The notes under the pieces are model-generated. The model was not told the DNA's origin, did not search any database, and was given only the letters and a program-made list of their open reading frames with translations. From NCBI GenBank assembly GCA_035628645.1, contig DASPJL010000033.1, positions 1 through 51,087 of the forward strand: a stretch of 51,087 nt of DNA, written 5' to 3'. The translations under genes were made by a program, and so were the position numbers. Source of the DNA: DASPJL01 sp035628645 (lineage in GTDB: Bacteria > Bacteroidota > Bacteroidia > Cytophagales > Cyclobacteriaceae). Positions 31,827-40,849 of the stretch are shown here, piece by piece; the first letter of the stretch is position 1; each line of letters opens with the position of its first letter.

Positions 31827-32873
31827 TTAAAAATCAGGACAAGGCATTCTTCTTACGTTTTTAGGAGGAGTTTTGCGCTTTTGATTTCTGTACCCGAGGT
31901 AAAAATCATATACTAAAGAAATTTCGTGTGCTCCACCCGTGCTTGGGGTTAATCTAGAAACTGTTAAATCGTAACTGTAGCCGATCTTTAAATCCTGAAC
32001 CCTTATTCCCATAAGAAAAATGAGGGCATCGTTGTTAAAGGCGCCTCCTTTATAAGCTCTCACGGGAATGCCTCTATACCAAAAGCCAAAGGTTAGCGGA
32101 TCATAAGTAAAGTAAACCCCGGCATCCAATTGGTTAAAGGGGCCCTGATGTTTGAAATTAAGAGCTGGCGTAATACTTACTTCCCTTTGTTCATTTAAAG
32201 GACCTACTCTTGTTCCAAAATTATTTTTCATAAGCGGAATCCGGTATCCGATATGAAGCGAAGTTTTTACAGGCATTCTGCTGGTTTCTCCATCTACAAT
32301 GGCTTGATTGGGTTGATTCATGTGGTGAGCAGAAAATCCGATCCAGAATTTATCAGAATACAAAATACCTCCTGCAGAAACATCAAAATAAGATGCTCCC
32401 GGTCTACCTAATAAATTCTCATTCGATTCGCCTAACTTATTTCCTTCATCGTCCATCTGGTCACCAAAAAGCAGTCCCATTGTATTCAAACTTCTATTGC
32501 TGAAAGCGCCTTGTATTCCAGGTCTGAAAGTTAGCTTTTCATTTAAATGCAATTGATAAGCATATTGAGCAGCAATGGTATACGATTGAAATCCGGGACT
32601 TCCTTCTTTATCAAAAAACGCCAAAACACCTATGCCGCTATTATATTTCCGAAAATAGTGGTCAAACGATCCCACATAAGTCACAAAGTTTGCGTCTAGC
32701 TCGGGCCATTGATTTCTGTAGTTTAATACTGCGCGAGAAGCCTGGTTAGACCCAGCAAAAGCGGGATTTAGGTATAATGGTGCAGCATAAAATTGAGAAA
32801 ACTGAGGATCCTGGCCACTTGCTTTAAAAACAGCCAACAAGCCGACTAAAAGGAGCAGTAATATTTTTTGCAT
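31827..32873 (-). CDS. PorP/SprF family outer-membrane protein
   Basis: The 348-residue protein starts with a signal peptide (to about residue 20, KASGQ) and the family hallmark DPQFSQFYAAPLYLNPAFAG directly after it. A beta-barrel pattern follows, with GIGVLAFFDKEG, FRPGIQGAF and IGYSYDLTVSRL near the end. PorP/SprF proteins work with the type IX secretion system; SprF is needed for export of the SprB gliding adhesin. It is divergent from a 1422-residue CHU_C protein, the classic pairing, which points to that protein as its client. A TAAGTTTG -7 box is 27 bp upstream. Confidence 0.93.
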   Translation of the reverse strand: MQKILLLLLVGLLAVFKASGQDPQFSQFYAAPLYLNPAFAGSNQASRAVLNYRNQWPELDANFVTYVGSFDHYFRKYNSGIGVLAFFDKEGSPGFQSYTIAAQYAYQLHLNEKLTFRPGIQGAFSNRSLNTMGLLFGDQMDDEGNKLGESNENLLGRPGASYFDVSAGGILYSDKFWIGFSAHHMNQPNQAIVDGETSRMPVKTSLHIGYRIPLMKNNFGTRVGPLNEQREVSITPALNFKHQGPFNQLDAGVYFTYDPLTFGFWYRGIPVRAYKGGAFNNDALIFLMGIRVQDLKIGYSYDLTVSRLTPSTGGAHEISLVYDFYLGYRNQKRKTPPKNVRRMPCPDF

Positions 32874-32900
32874 TTAAGATTTATTAATAACCTAGCTTTA

Positions 32901-32908
32901 CAAACTTA
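32901..32908 (-). promoter_or_regulatory. -7 promoter box of the sprF-like gene
   Basis: On the minus strand TAAGTTTG, a perfect TAnnTTTG match 27 bp before the start. Confidence 0.45.
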
Positions 32909-33085
32909 AAAAACTTGGGGCTGGTAATTTTAACACTAACGAATGAACTTAAGAATTTTATTTATCTCAGCCATCTTATTTTGTAAATTTATTCGTTAAT
33001 GATGGATAATGTCCCCAGCGTAACCTCAATTTATTTTAATTATATTTATTTTTAGAAAAGTATTAAAACTTTACATTTAAAGTAG

Positions 33086-36000
33086 ATGTTAAAACTTCGA
33101 CTTCCATTTTATAAAATATATTTTTACTTTCTTATTGTTCTTATCACAGGAAGCATTTTTGCTTCTTCAAATTGGGGAGGCATTGTTAGAGCCAATATTT
33201 TAGGTTTTCAAGGAGACAGTGAAGGTTTTGATGAAGAAGGAAATAATATTAAAGGTAAAAAAGCTTTTTTCCTTCCCAGTTATGATGATGACTCCACAGA
33301 GCATATTGCATTTACCCAAACTTGCTTTCAATCAGACGACTCTACTCAGTTTTTTGCCATAACCGATGAAAATGTAGAAAGGTATTCCTGGAATTTCGGA
33401 ACCGGCCTGGATGCTGATACCTCTGATCAAAGGAACCCTTATTTTTATTTTCAGGAAGGTGAATATACTGTAACCCTAAAATATTTTAAGACAGACGGAA
33501 CAGTGGTTACCGTTGATACGACAGTGACTGTTGTACCCGATATTTCTGCTTTGCCGGATTTGGGAGTAGATACAGCAATTTGTCCCGAACAATTTCCCTG
33601 GGCTTTAAATCCATATACATCAGGAGCCAGTCCCTCCGGGGCAACTTATATTTGGTCAACCGGAGATACTACTGCGACTATTGATGTTGATAGTGCTGGA
33701 AATTATTGGGTGGCTGTAACAGTAGGTGGTTGTACAAGAATAGATGAAGTGGAGGTAACCGAATACGCTAAACCAAGAAGGCGCGCAGCCATCTGGTACT
33801 TCGGTACTAATGCCGGAATAGATTTTAACCAGGACCCACCTCAATCCTTAAATGATGCCCCTCTTCTAAATGCTCCTGAAGGTACGTCAGCTATTTCTGA
33901 TATTGACGGTAAATTAATTTTTTATACGGATGGTCAAACCGTCTTTAATAAGAATCATGAGGTTATGGATAATGGGCGGGACGTAGGCGGCAGTCCTAAT
34001 TCCACGCAGTCTTCAATTATAATGCCCTGGCCTGGCAGGATGCCTTATTATTTTTTATTTACTACAGAAGATGTTACTTCAACAGAAAAGCGATTGATGG
34101 TTTCATTGATTGATATGAAAGGAGGGGAAAATGCCGAAGGAGAAGTGGTTTATAAAAATAACATTCTGGATGAACCTACCTCAGAAAGGCTTACTGCCTA
34201 CGCTTTAAAAAACAGTGCAGGAGCAGACTCCATTTATTGGTTGGTAAGTCAGGAAAACAGCACCGGTGCTTTTAAAGTTTTTCAAATTGATTCAACAGGT
34301 ATTCATCAGCCACCCACAGAATATCCGATTGGTACTCCGCAAACAGGAGATAATGAAGCGCAGGGAACAATGAAAATATCTTCTACCGGTGACTATTTGG
34401 CTGTTGCAGCAGGGGACAGGGTAGAGGTTTACAACTTCAACGACTCGACGGGAGAGATTTCGGATTCAGTAGTGATTCAATTAGATGGCACAGGTCCTGC
34501 TTATGGCGTTGAGTTTTCCCCGGACGGAGGGAAGTTGTATGTTACCAATGCAACCGGATTGTACCAGTATGATATTACGGATACTTTGGGGAACAGGCTT
34601 CCTAACGATAGCATAAGAGCAGAAAACCATAGAGACACTATAGCTACAGGTACTAACTTTGGAGCGCTTCAACTAGCACCAGATAACAGTATTTATATGG
34701 CGGTAGATGGGGCTACAAGTCTTGGAGTGATTAATAATCCTACCGGAGACGGTGATGAAGTTGATTTTCAATTGGCGGGATTTGATTTGAATGGAGGAAT
34801 AAGTACCAAGGGACTTCCAAACTTTGTTCAAAGCTTTTTTGAACCTCCTCAAGGTCCTTCCTTAGGTTACCAGGATGCTTGCGGTCCGGGGCCTATTGAT
34901 TTATTTGCCAGTGGATGGGGAGATCGGGATGACTTTGAATGGACAGTTGATGGCTCCACCAGACCAAAACAACGGATGCTCACGCAAATAACAGAAGATT
35001 TAAGTTTAGGATCTCATACTGTTTCTGTAAGAATTACTAACGACTGTAACATGGATACTACCCTGGCTATAACTTTTACAGTAGTCGGAGGTCCTCAACC
35101 TGTGAATTTACCTGACGATTATACCATTTGTGAAGGAGATCAGGAAGTATTGGATGCAGGCCCTATAAATGAAGCCAGCGAACGTTATTTATGGTCAACA
35201 GGAGATTCTACAAGAACAATCACTGTTAATTCTCCCGGAAGGTATGCTGTTTTTGTAATCAAGGATAACGGTTGTTTTGAAGGTGATGTTGTTAACCTTT
35301 TGGCGCCAACTATAGGTGATATTACAGGCGATACAGTTTTATGTCAGGGACAGGTTTCGAGACTTACAACAGGAAGTCCCTCTTTAGCTCATGTTTGGAG
35401 AGACGGTAATGGTAACCAGATTTCTACTAACAACTATCTAGACGTTAGTACTTCTGGTATTTATTCCGTTGACGTCAGTTATCCAAATGGTTGTACAGAT
35501 ACGGATGAGGTTACTGTTGTGGTTAGTCCCAGACCATTAGTAAATCCAGTAATTGCCGTAGCGCCAACCTGTAATGAAAGCAATGGCAGGATTGTTTTGA
35601 ATAAAACTACTGATAATGCCTATCCTGACTATACCTATCAATGGTTTGATCAGAATAACCAGGTAATTGCCGGTGCAACAACCAATACATTAGATCGTGT
35701 AGGAGCAGGGGTTTATCGTGTGAGTGTAACACATCCTCAGGGCTGCGATTCTGTATGGACTATACCTGTTAATCCTAATAATGTTACCATAGATGTTCCT
35801 CCTCCGGGCAGTATTGTCTGTTCTGCGGGCGGAACCAATGTTAATGTGACCATAAATGGTGGAGCGCCTAATTATACTTTGGAAATGTATCGCCAGGATA
35901 ATGATCAGTTGTATACATCAAGAGCCTCTCAGTCTTCAAGTAACTGGACACTGTTTTCCGTGCCGGAAGGTATATTTTATATTGCCATTACAGATGCAAA

Positions 36001-37354
36001 TGGGTGTATATATTCAAAAACTGACATCATAGTGGAACCTAATCCTTCAAGACCTGTTATTCAGGATTTAGGTCCTGATAAATTCAGTTGCAATCCTATG
36101 GAAGCAATAAATGCGGAGGACAAAACAGCCGCTCCCGATAATTATGTTTATTCATGGGAAGCTTTTATAAATGGAGTGTCTGCTGCTAATGCAATTGCTT
36201 CTGGCCAAAATGAACCTTCTATGGTGGCCCAAAATCCCACCCCTACCAGCACAAGTCAAATTAAATATGTGTTGACCGTAAATAATGGTGACTGTATTTT
36301 AAAAGATTCACTTACTGTTAATTTTTCTCCGTTTCAAGTTACTCTTCCGGAGAATGTAACAAGATGTGCTGGTGAAGGGAACTATGTAATAAGACCTACT
36401 TTTATCCCGGCAGCCACTTCTTCCCAAACTCAAAACTATTTTTATATGTGGGAAAAAACAGATGCTCCGGTAAAAGTGTTTTCTACCAGAGCATCCACTT
36501 TAAGTGTCGACCAAAGTGGAACCTATAAAGTTACCGTTGTAAATAATCAATCAGGATGTACAGCGGAAGACGAAATGGTTGTTACAATTAATCCGGCGCC
36601 AACAGATAAACTCGGCGCTGATATTACGGATAAATGCGAAGGAGAAACTGTTCAGCTGGACGCAGGCTATCCTGACGGAACTGTAACATGGACCGGACCG
36701 GGAGTTTCACCAGGAACAAATACAAGATTGATCAACGTGACCGAAGAAGGGCAATATATCGCCACTATAAATCTGGATGGATGTGAAAGACCATTTGATA
36801 TTTTAGTGATATTTAAAGAAGCGCCTGGCTCGGGATTGGTTGAAGATCTTGTGAATTTTTGCTCCAGCAGACAAAACACCGTAACATTGACAGCAGGTAG
36901 AAATGTTACCAATCGTACCTATATATGGACTGACAGTGCAACAAAGGCTACTCTTGGAAATGAATATAATCTTAAAGTAAATCAGGCAGGCACTTATATA
37001 GTGGAAATAAATGATCCTAATGTTAATTGTATAACAAGGGACACTGTTCGGGTGGTTGATGAATGTGAAAACCATATTTTTGTACCAAATGCATTTTCTC
37101 CAAACGGAGATACCAATAACGACTTTCTTGAATTTAAAGGTGAGCCGGTTGCCTTTTTTGATGTATCCATCTTTAACCGCTGGGGCCAATTGATTTATCA
37201 CAGCAACAATAAAGAATCAGGCTGGAATGGCAGAACAATGTCCAATAAAGAGGCTCCTCCGGGAACTTATGTCTATACGATAGTATATAGAAGTTTAAAA
37301 GGAGATCAAAATATAAAATTTACGAAAAAAGGCGCCGTAGTTCTTATCAGATAG
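33086..37354 (+). CDS. Giant surface protein with PKD/Ig repeats, propeller and type IX (CHU_C) sorting domain
   Basis: This 1422-residue protein has an N-terminal membrane/signal segment (about 10-30). A PKD-like domain (about 55-150, YSWNFGTG...NPYFYF) and an Ig-like unit with YIWSTGDTTATI (about 155-220) follow. Then comes a propeller-like block (about 225-590) opening AIWYFGTNAGIDF, with SPDGGKLYVTN, then more PKD/Ig-like units (about 600-1330) repeating the WSTGDST theme. The C-terminal about 88 residues are the gliding-motility C-terminal domain: IFVPNAFSPNGDTNNDF, FNRWGQLIYHS, WNGR, PPGTYVYTI. This marks it as a type B substrate of the type IX secretion system, displayed on or released from the surface. 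It probably works as an adhesin, with the SprF-like gene next door as its partner. Confidence 0.93.
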   Translation: MLKLRLPFYKIYFYFLIVLITGSIFASSNWGGIVRANILGFQGDSEGFDEEGNNIKGKKAFFLPSYDDDSTEHIAFTQTCFQSDDSTQFFAITDENVERYSWNFGTGLDADTSDQRNPYFYFQEGEYTVTLKYFKTDGTVVTVDTTVTVVPDISALPDLGVDTAICPEQFPWALNPYTSGASPSGATYIWSTGDTTATIDVDSAGNYWVAVTVGGCTRIDEVEVTEYAKPRRRAAIWYFGTNAGIDFNQDPPQSLNDAPLLNAPEGTSAISDIDGKLIFYTDGQTVFNKNHEVMDNGRDVGGSPNSTQSSIIMPWPGRMPYYFLFTTEDVTSTEKRLMVSLIDMKGGENAEGEVVYKNNILDEPTSERLTAYALKNSAGADSIYWLVSQENSTGAFKVFQIDSTGIHQPPTEYPIGTPQTGDNEAQGTMKISSTGDYLAVAAGDRVEVYNFNDSTGEISDSVVIQLDGTGPAYGVEFSPDGGKLYVTNATGLYQYDITDTLGNRLPNDSIRAENHRDTIATGTNFGALQLAPDNSIYMAVDGATSLGVINNPTGDGDEVDFQLAGFDLNGGISTKGLPNFVQSFFEPPQGPSLGYQDACGPGPIDLFASGWGDRDDFEWTVDGSTRPKQRMLTQITEDLSLGSHTVSVRITNDCNMDTTLAITFTVVGGPQPVNLPDDYTICEGDQEVLDAGPINEASERYLWSTGDSTRTITVNSPGRYAVFVIKDNGCFEGDVVNLLAPTIGDITGDTVLCQGQVSRLTTGSPSLAHVWRDGNGNQISTNNYLDVSTSGIYSVDVSYPNGCTDTDEVTVVVSPRPLVNPVIAVAPTCNESNGRIVLNKTTDNAYPDYTYQWFDQNNQVIAGATTNTLDRVGAGVYRVSVTHPQGCDSVWTIPVNPNNVTIDVPPPGSIVCSAGGTNVNVTINGGAPNYTLEMYRQDNDQLYTSRASQSSSNWTLFSVPEGIFYIAITDANGCIYSKTDIIVEPNPSRPVIQDLGPDKFSCNPMEAINAEDKTAAPDNYVYSWEAFINGVSAANAIASGQNEPSMVAQNPTPTSTSQIKYVLTVNNGDCILKDSLTVNFSPFQVTLPENVTRCAGEGNYVIRPTFIPAATSSQTQNYFYMWEKTDAPVKVFSTRASTLSVDQSGTYKVTVVNNQSGCTAEDEMVVTINPAPTDKLGADITDKCEGETVQLDAGYPDGTVTWTGPGVSPGTNTRLINVTEEGQYIATINLDGCERPFDILVIFKEAPGSGLVEDLVNFCSSRQNTVTLTAGRNVTNRTYIWTDSATKATLGNEYNLKVNQAGTYIVEINDPNVNCITRDTVRVVDECENHIFVPNAFSPNGDTNNDFLEFKGEPVAFFDVSIFNRWGQLIYHSNNKESGWNGRTMSNKEAPPGTYVYTIVYRSLKGDQNIKFTKKGAVVLIR

Positions 37355-37376
37355 CCAGTGTAAAATTGTTATAATT

Positions 37377-37405
37377 CAAAAGCCAGGAAATTTTCCTGGC
37401 TTTTG
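37377..37405. terminator. Bidirectional terminator between the CHU_C gene and GNAT gene
   Basis: A near-perfect palindrome, CAAAAGCCAGGAAA with TTTCCTGGCTTTTG, 22 bp after the CHU_C stop, with short A/T flanks on both sides. Confidence 0.8.
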
Positions 37406-37422
37406 AATTTCCAGATTAACGA

Positions 37423-37863
37423 CTACAATGAATAATAGTAAACATAAAAATCTTCACTTTTAGAAAAGCCCAGTTTATTATAAAGCTTTTGTGCGGCTTC
37501 ATTTGTTTTTCCTGTTTCTAAGACCAATCCTATGGCCGAAGTCTCTTTTGCAAAATGTATTGCTTTTATTATAAGTTTACTTGCTGCTGATCTTTTTCTG
37601 AATTCAGGTAATACAAATAGGTCATTGAGTATCCAAAGCCTCTTCAATGAAATGGAGGAGAAAGAGGGATAAAGCTGAATAAAGCCAACAGCTACAGACT
37701 CTTCTACCGCTACAAAAATTTCTGATTCCTTATTTTCAATTCTTTCCTTGAGGAAATCTTTGGCCCTTTTTTCATCCGATAGCTGGTTGTAAAAAACCCG
37801 ATACTGGTTGAATAAGGGCACTATAATATCAAGCTGCGTTAGGGATGCTTTAATAATTTCCAT
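37423..37863 (-). CDS. GNAT-family N-acetyltransferase
   Basis: The 146-residue protein has the GNAT order of motifs: an N-terminal helix pair, FVAVEESVAVGFIQLYP, then WILNDLFVLPEFRKRSAASKLI as the acetyl-CoA pyrophosphate loop (about 82-103), and LETGKTNEAAQKLYNKLGFSKSEDF as motif B (about 115-140). In the loop the usual R-x-x-G-x-G/A is R-K-R-S-A-A, so the first Gly is Ser; this is tolerated in some members. The substrate is unknown. It is a single gene. Confidence 0.87.
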   Translation of the reverse strand: MEIIKASLTQLDIIVPLFNQYRVFYNQLSDEKRAKDFLKERIENKESEIFVAVEESVAVGFIQLYPSFSSISLKRLWILNDLFVLPEFRKRSAASKLIIKAIHFAKETSAIGLVLETGKTNEAAQKLYNKLGFSKSEDFYVYYYSL

Positions 37864-38056
37864 TAATATTATTATACTTTATTTACTTTTTTATGTTTTT
37901 CAAAGTTACTAAACGATGGAAAGTGGAAAAGTAAAAATCTGTTATGCACTAGAATAATCAAATTAGCCCGTTTGCACATATAAATTATCGCATAGGGGAA
38001 AATAAATTTGTCTTTTAAAAGGTAAGTTGCAATTTTGTGTCAAAATTCTATAAGTG

Positions 38057-38476
38057 ATGGACTCAAAAAGTATAGAAAAAGCTATTTTTGAAATAGTTGA
38101 AAAGAAAAAGATCCTTAGTAAACTGGATTATAGTGATGAGAGATATGACGATTTGGAAGAGGAATTGCATGATTTCGAAGATGATTTCCTCGAAAAATAT
38201 GGGACATATTTGGAAAAAGCTTTAGAAGAAGTCCATGCCAAACATTGTCCTGATAACGATATTTTGTTACCTATAGCCTACATTGCAAACCAATATGAAA
38301 AAATAGGGGAGGATCCCTCTGGTGCTCCTTTGTATGATGTGTCTCCTAATCAGGGAGTATACGTGGATGTAGATAAAAAACCGGGAGTTGTTTCCAAACT
38401 GGTTATTGTTCCTTCTCCTTTAAGATTGGTCCTTTCGTCACCTAAATCAAAGGAAATTGTCTGGAAAGCAAAATAG
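38057..38476 (+). CDS. Conserved-type hypothetical protein, acidic
   Basis: I choose the ATG at 38057 (MDSKSIEKAIFEIV, 139 residues) over the GTG one codon upstream. The N-terminal half is an acidic helical pair (KLDYSDERYDDLEEELHDFEDDFLEKYG); the C-terminal half is predicted beta-rich (YDVSPNQGVYVDVDKKPGVVSKLVIVPSPLRLVL). No family is recognised. There are two possible -7 boxes: a perfect TAAATTTG at 38003-38010, 46 bp upstream, and CAATTTTG at 38030-38037, one mismatch but at the better distance of 19 bp. A bidirectional terminator follows. Confidence 0.75.
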   Translation: MDSKSIEKAIFEIVEKKKILSKLDYSDERYDDLEEELHDFEDDFLEKYGTYLEKALEEVHAKHCPDNDILLPIAYIANQYEKIGEDPSGAPLYDVSPNQGVYVDVDKKPGVVSKLVIVPSPLRLVLSSPKSKEIVWKAK

Positions 38477-38497
38477 CTGATAAAATATAGAGGATAA

Positions 38498-38527
38498 AAA
38501 AAGCCATTCTCAAAGATGGCTTTTTAT
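38498..38527. terminator. Bidirectional terminator between two hypothetical genes
   Basis: A 10-bp stem AAAAAGCCAT (38498-38507) with ATGGCTTTTT (38516-38525), loop TCTCAAAG, T runs on both strands. Confidence 0.88.
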
Positions 38528-38546
38528 TTATAAGTGAAAATTATTT

Positions 38547-38891
38547 TTATGCAGCGGTTTTGGCTGCATTTCGATAGCGATTTTTTAGTTCTCCGGGTAA
38601 ATAACCTACCAGTTGTTGTTGTGCTATCCCTTCTAAATTCAGTTGTTGCAAATAACAATTTGCTACAGCGCTTTTTACAGAATCATCTCCTTCTATTAAT
38701 AAGTCATTGGCAATTTCAAAGCATCTTTTTACCATATCGAAATTACCATACTGAATATGCAACTGCGTAAATGCCGCAAAGCATGACATATTATAATAGG
38801 TTTTATTTGCTTCTTCTTTTTTATTTAACTGTTTTTTTATCTCGGGGAAATTCTGAATTAAAAACGCCTCTGTTTGTTCACTAGGAATCAT
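38547..38891 (-). CDS. Hypothetical small helical protein
   Basis: The 114 residues look all-helical: MIPSEQTEAFLIQNFPEIKK, then a YYNMSCFAAFTQLHIQYGNFDMVKRCFEIAND helix-turn-helix resembling a TPR-like pair, then SVKSAVANCYLQQLNLEG and a basic tail. No signal peptide or membrane segment. I do not recognise the family; similar short helical proteins include immunity-like and scaffold proteins, but nothing here supports one choice. It is convergent with the acidic hypothetical gene and shares its terminator. Confidence 0.7.
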   Translation of the reverse strand: MIPSEQTEAFLIQNFPEIKKQLNKKEEANKTYYNMSCFAAFTQLHIQYGNFDMVKRCFEIANDLLIEGDDSVKSAVANCYLQQLNLEGIAQQQLVGYLPGELKNRYRNAAKTAA

Positions 38892-39352
38892 AAATTATTA
38901 TATCTGTTGTTTTATTTAATCTTAAACTAGGCCATTGGCCGTATTTCCTACCCTCTATTTATTCCTTATCCAACTTTTATAATGTAAAAATGTTTCAAAT
39001 TTTTTTAATCAATTATTCAATATCAACGATTTCTTACATTTAGTTATTTTAAATTATTTTCCTAATAATTTATAGTGCGAATACGTACATTAATAACTTT
39101 TTTTAACTTAAAAACGCTGATAATGACAAAGTTAAAATAGAGTAAATTAAATTTAAAGAGCGACCAAATGCCTGTTTTCGGGGAATGTGTAGAGGAATTA
39201 TTATAATCCGGAAAATAATGAAAACTAGAGCTGATTTTTTATCATGAGGTAAATGAAGAATTTTATTTTTCTTCAGTAATTGATCAAAAAATGTAAAGAG
39301 CCTTTCCGATTTTCATTTATTAAGGAAAGGTTACATTCCTGAGGTTTGTTGC
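38892..39352. other. Gene-free 461-bp A/T-rich spacer
   Basis: It holds the promoter of the small helical protein gene and the 3' region of the Ppx/GppA gene. I see no coding frame, repeat array or clear promoter box. Two hairpins lie at the Ppx end: CCTTTCC with GGAAAGG (about 39301-39330), and TTCCTGAG with CTCAGGAA (39337-39344 with 39352-39359), the latter including the stop codon. Neither has a proper T run. Confidence 0.4.
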
Positions 39353-40264
39353 TCAGGAAAATGAGAATCTTTTTATCTTTTTATCTTCTTTGTTTTGATT
39401 TCTTTCAAATAAGAGTTGAACCATTCCATCCTTTAATCCGGTATCTGGTACCAACATAGTTTTGGCATTTGCCCACTTCATTGTAGTCAGATATATCTCA
39501 GATGCCGGAATTATCACATCGGCCCGGTCTTCATTTAGTTTTAGAAAATTTACTCTTTCACTGTAGGTAAACCGTTCTATGAACTTTTTCATATTTATCA
39601 ACTGATTCAGGGAGAGCGTCTTCTTACTTTTCTTTTTAGTAAGATCATACAACTTATTTATGTTTCCACCGGTTCCAATAGCAATTAATTCACGATTGTC
39701 ATCTTGAATTTGAGATTTGATCCAGCTTTCCATCTCCTTCCAGGCTTCAGGAGAAAACGAATGTTCCAATGTTCTTACTGACCCGATTTTGAAGGATTTG
39801 CAACTCACTTTTTTCCTGTCAGAATAAAAGTTAAGTTCTGTACTTCCGCCTCCTACATCAATATGTAAATAATTTTTCTCGTCAATATAAGACCTAATGG
39901 AATTGCTGATAAGCTCAGCTTCTTTTTCGCCATCAATAATCTCAATGTTAAGCCCCACTTCTTTTCGTACTCTATCTGCAATCCTTTGTCCATTGTCGGC
40001 TTCCCTCATAGCAGACGTAGCACATGCCATATAATCTTTTACCTCATAAAGTTCGAGAAGCAGTTTAAATGCTTGAAGAAGCTTCATGAATTTTTGCTCA
40101 CTTTCAGCAGAAATAGTTCTTTTTGTAAAAGTGTCATGGCCAAGTCTTAAAGGAAACCTTATGTATTCGAGCTTTTTAAAGATGATTTCCTCCTGGTATT
40201 GTAAGACACTTGAAAGTTGGAATCGGATGGCATTAGATCCTATATCAATTGCGGCTAGTTTCAA
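39353..40264 (-). CDS. Ppx/GppA-family phosphatase (exopolyphosphatase-like)
   Basis: The 303-residue protein has the ASKHA-fold phosphate loops: AAIDIGSNAIRF (4-15), ATSAMREADNG (about 82-92), and IDVGGGSTELN (about 134-144), followed by IGTGGNINKL. This family removes terminal phosphates from polyphosphate or from pppGpp. Only the two N-terminal ASKHA domains are present, without the C-terminal HD-like domain of longer Ppx enzymes, as is common in Bacteroidota. A link to the RelA/SpoT gene of this window is possible in function but the two are 18 kb apart. Confidence 0.92.
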   Translation of the reverse strand: MKLAAIDIGSNAIRFQLSSVLQYQEEIIFKKLEYIRFPLRLGHDTFTKRTISAESEQKFMKLLQAFKLLLELYEVKDYMACATSAMREADNGQRIADRVRKEVGLNIEIIDGEKEAELISNSIRSYIDEKNYLHIDVGGGSTELNFYSDRKKVSCKSFKIGSVRTLEHSFSPEAWKEMESWIKSQIQDDNRELIAIGTGGNINKLYDLTKKKSKKTLSLNQLINMKKFIERFTYSERVNFLKLNEDRADVIIPASEIYLTTMKWANAKTMLVPDTGLKDGMVQLLFERNQNKEDKKIKRFSFS

Positions 40265-40355
40265 AATGTAGATTATGTTGGTTCAAATCTACTACCAAAG
40301 AAAGTATATTTTTAAAGGAAATTGAAATTCTCAGGAAACTTCTTTGTAGTATATT

Positions 40356-40390
40356 GGCTATTAGCAGTTAGCTTTCAGCCATCAGTACGT
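40356..40390 (+). repeat. Five-unit 7-bp array, AGCTATT type
   Basis: Five units in phase: GGCTATT, AGCAGTT, AGCTTTC, AGCCATC, AGTACGT. Same motif as at 10680, 26587 and 44660. Confidence 0.65.
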
Positions 40391-40603
40391 TTTTCCAAGA
40401 ATTCAGTCCTTTTCTTCAAATAAATTGGTTAAGGGCTAAAGCCCAGAATATTTTGAGTTTTATTATTTACCCTGATCTGAAAGATGGAGCTATTTCGGGC
40501 ATAAGCTAATGAGATGGCCATTCGACATTCACAGTTTAAAATTCAGCCTTCTTTGTTTCCATCAGGTTGACGAAATAAATTTTTTTTATTAATCAATAAG
40601 TGT

Positions 40604-40611
40604 TTACTTTG
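40604..40611 (+). promoter_or_regulatory. metH: Probable -7 box of the metH leader
   Basis: TTACTTTG differs from TAnnTTTG at one base. It would start transcription about 7 bp on, which is just where the first riboswitch stem begins (40618). No -33 TTTG at the usual spacing. Confidence 0.5.
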
Positions 40612-40613
40612 CA

Positions 40614-40732
40614 CTCGCTTATCAAGAAAGACGGAGGGATTGGGCCCTTTGAAGTCTTAGCAACCTTCCCATAAGTTGGTGCTACTTCCCATCCTGATAT
40701 AAATTCCATTATTTCAGGAAAAGATAAGGTTA
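40614..40732 (+). promoter_or_regulatory. SAM-I (S-box) riboswitch upstream of metH
   Basis: The aptamer is recognisable throughout. P1 is CTTATC (40618-40623) with GATAAG (40723-40728). AAGAAAG is followed by P2 GAC/GTC around GGAGGGATTGGGCCCTTTGAA, then AGCAACCTT with AAGTTGGTGCTA as P3 and its conserved GGTGCTA-TTCC strand, and P4 is CCTGATAT with ATTTCAGG. S-adenosylmethionine binding would lower expression of metH and probably metF. I find no canonical terminator between aptamer and start codon, only a 5-bp hairpin TAGAG/CTCTA at 40731-40744. A second GATAAG copy (40754-40759) could compete for P1. The roughly 120-nt stretch to the start codon may act on translation. Confidence 0.92.
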
Positions 40733-40849
40733 GAGATTCCTCTATTCTTTCTGGATAAGCCAACAAATGAGTTACGATAAATGAGCAAAGGATATAAATC
40801 ACTTGTTAAAATTTCGTCATTCGTCAGTTTTAATTCTACATTTTAAAAC

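Larger units (their letters stand above)
40265..40613. other. Spacer between ppx-like gene and the metH leader, with an AGC array
   Basis: There is no coding frame. Near its left side is the AGC heptad array at 40356-40390. At 40516-40547 the sequence, read in minus orientation, again steps in 7s (GTGAATG, TCGAATG), which might be a second arm, though it does not complement the first. The -7 box of metH is at 40604. Confidence 0.4.

Noticed and set aside
33656..37201. Regular repeats in the giant CHU_C gene as possible CRISPR or tandem DNA repeats
   Set aside because: The repeats are at protein level (PKD/Ig units) with diverged DNA; there is no constant-length spacer pattern.
39301..39359. 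Two hairpins at the end of the Ppx/GppA gene as terminators
   Set aside because: Neither is followed by a T run on the minus strand, and one includes the stop codon; noted in the spacer entry only.
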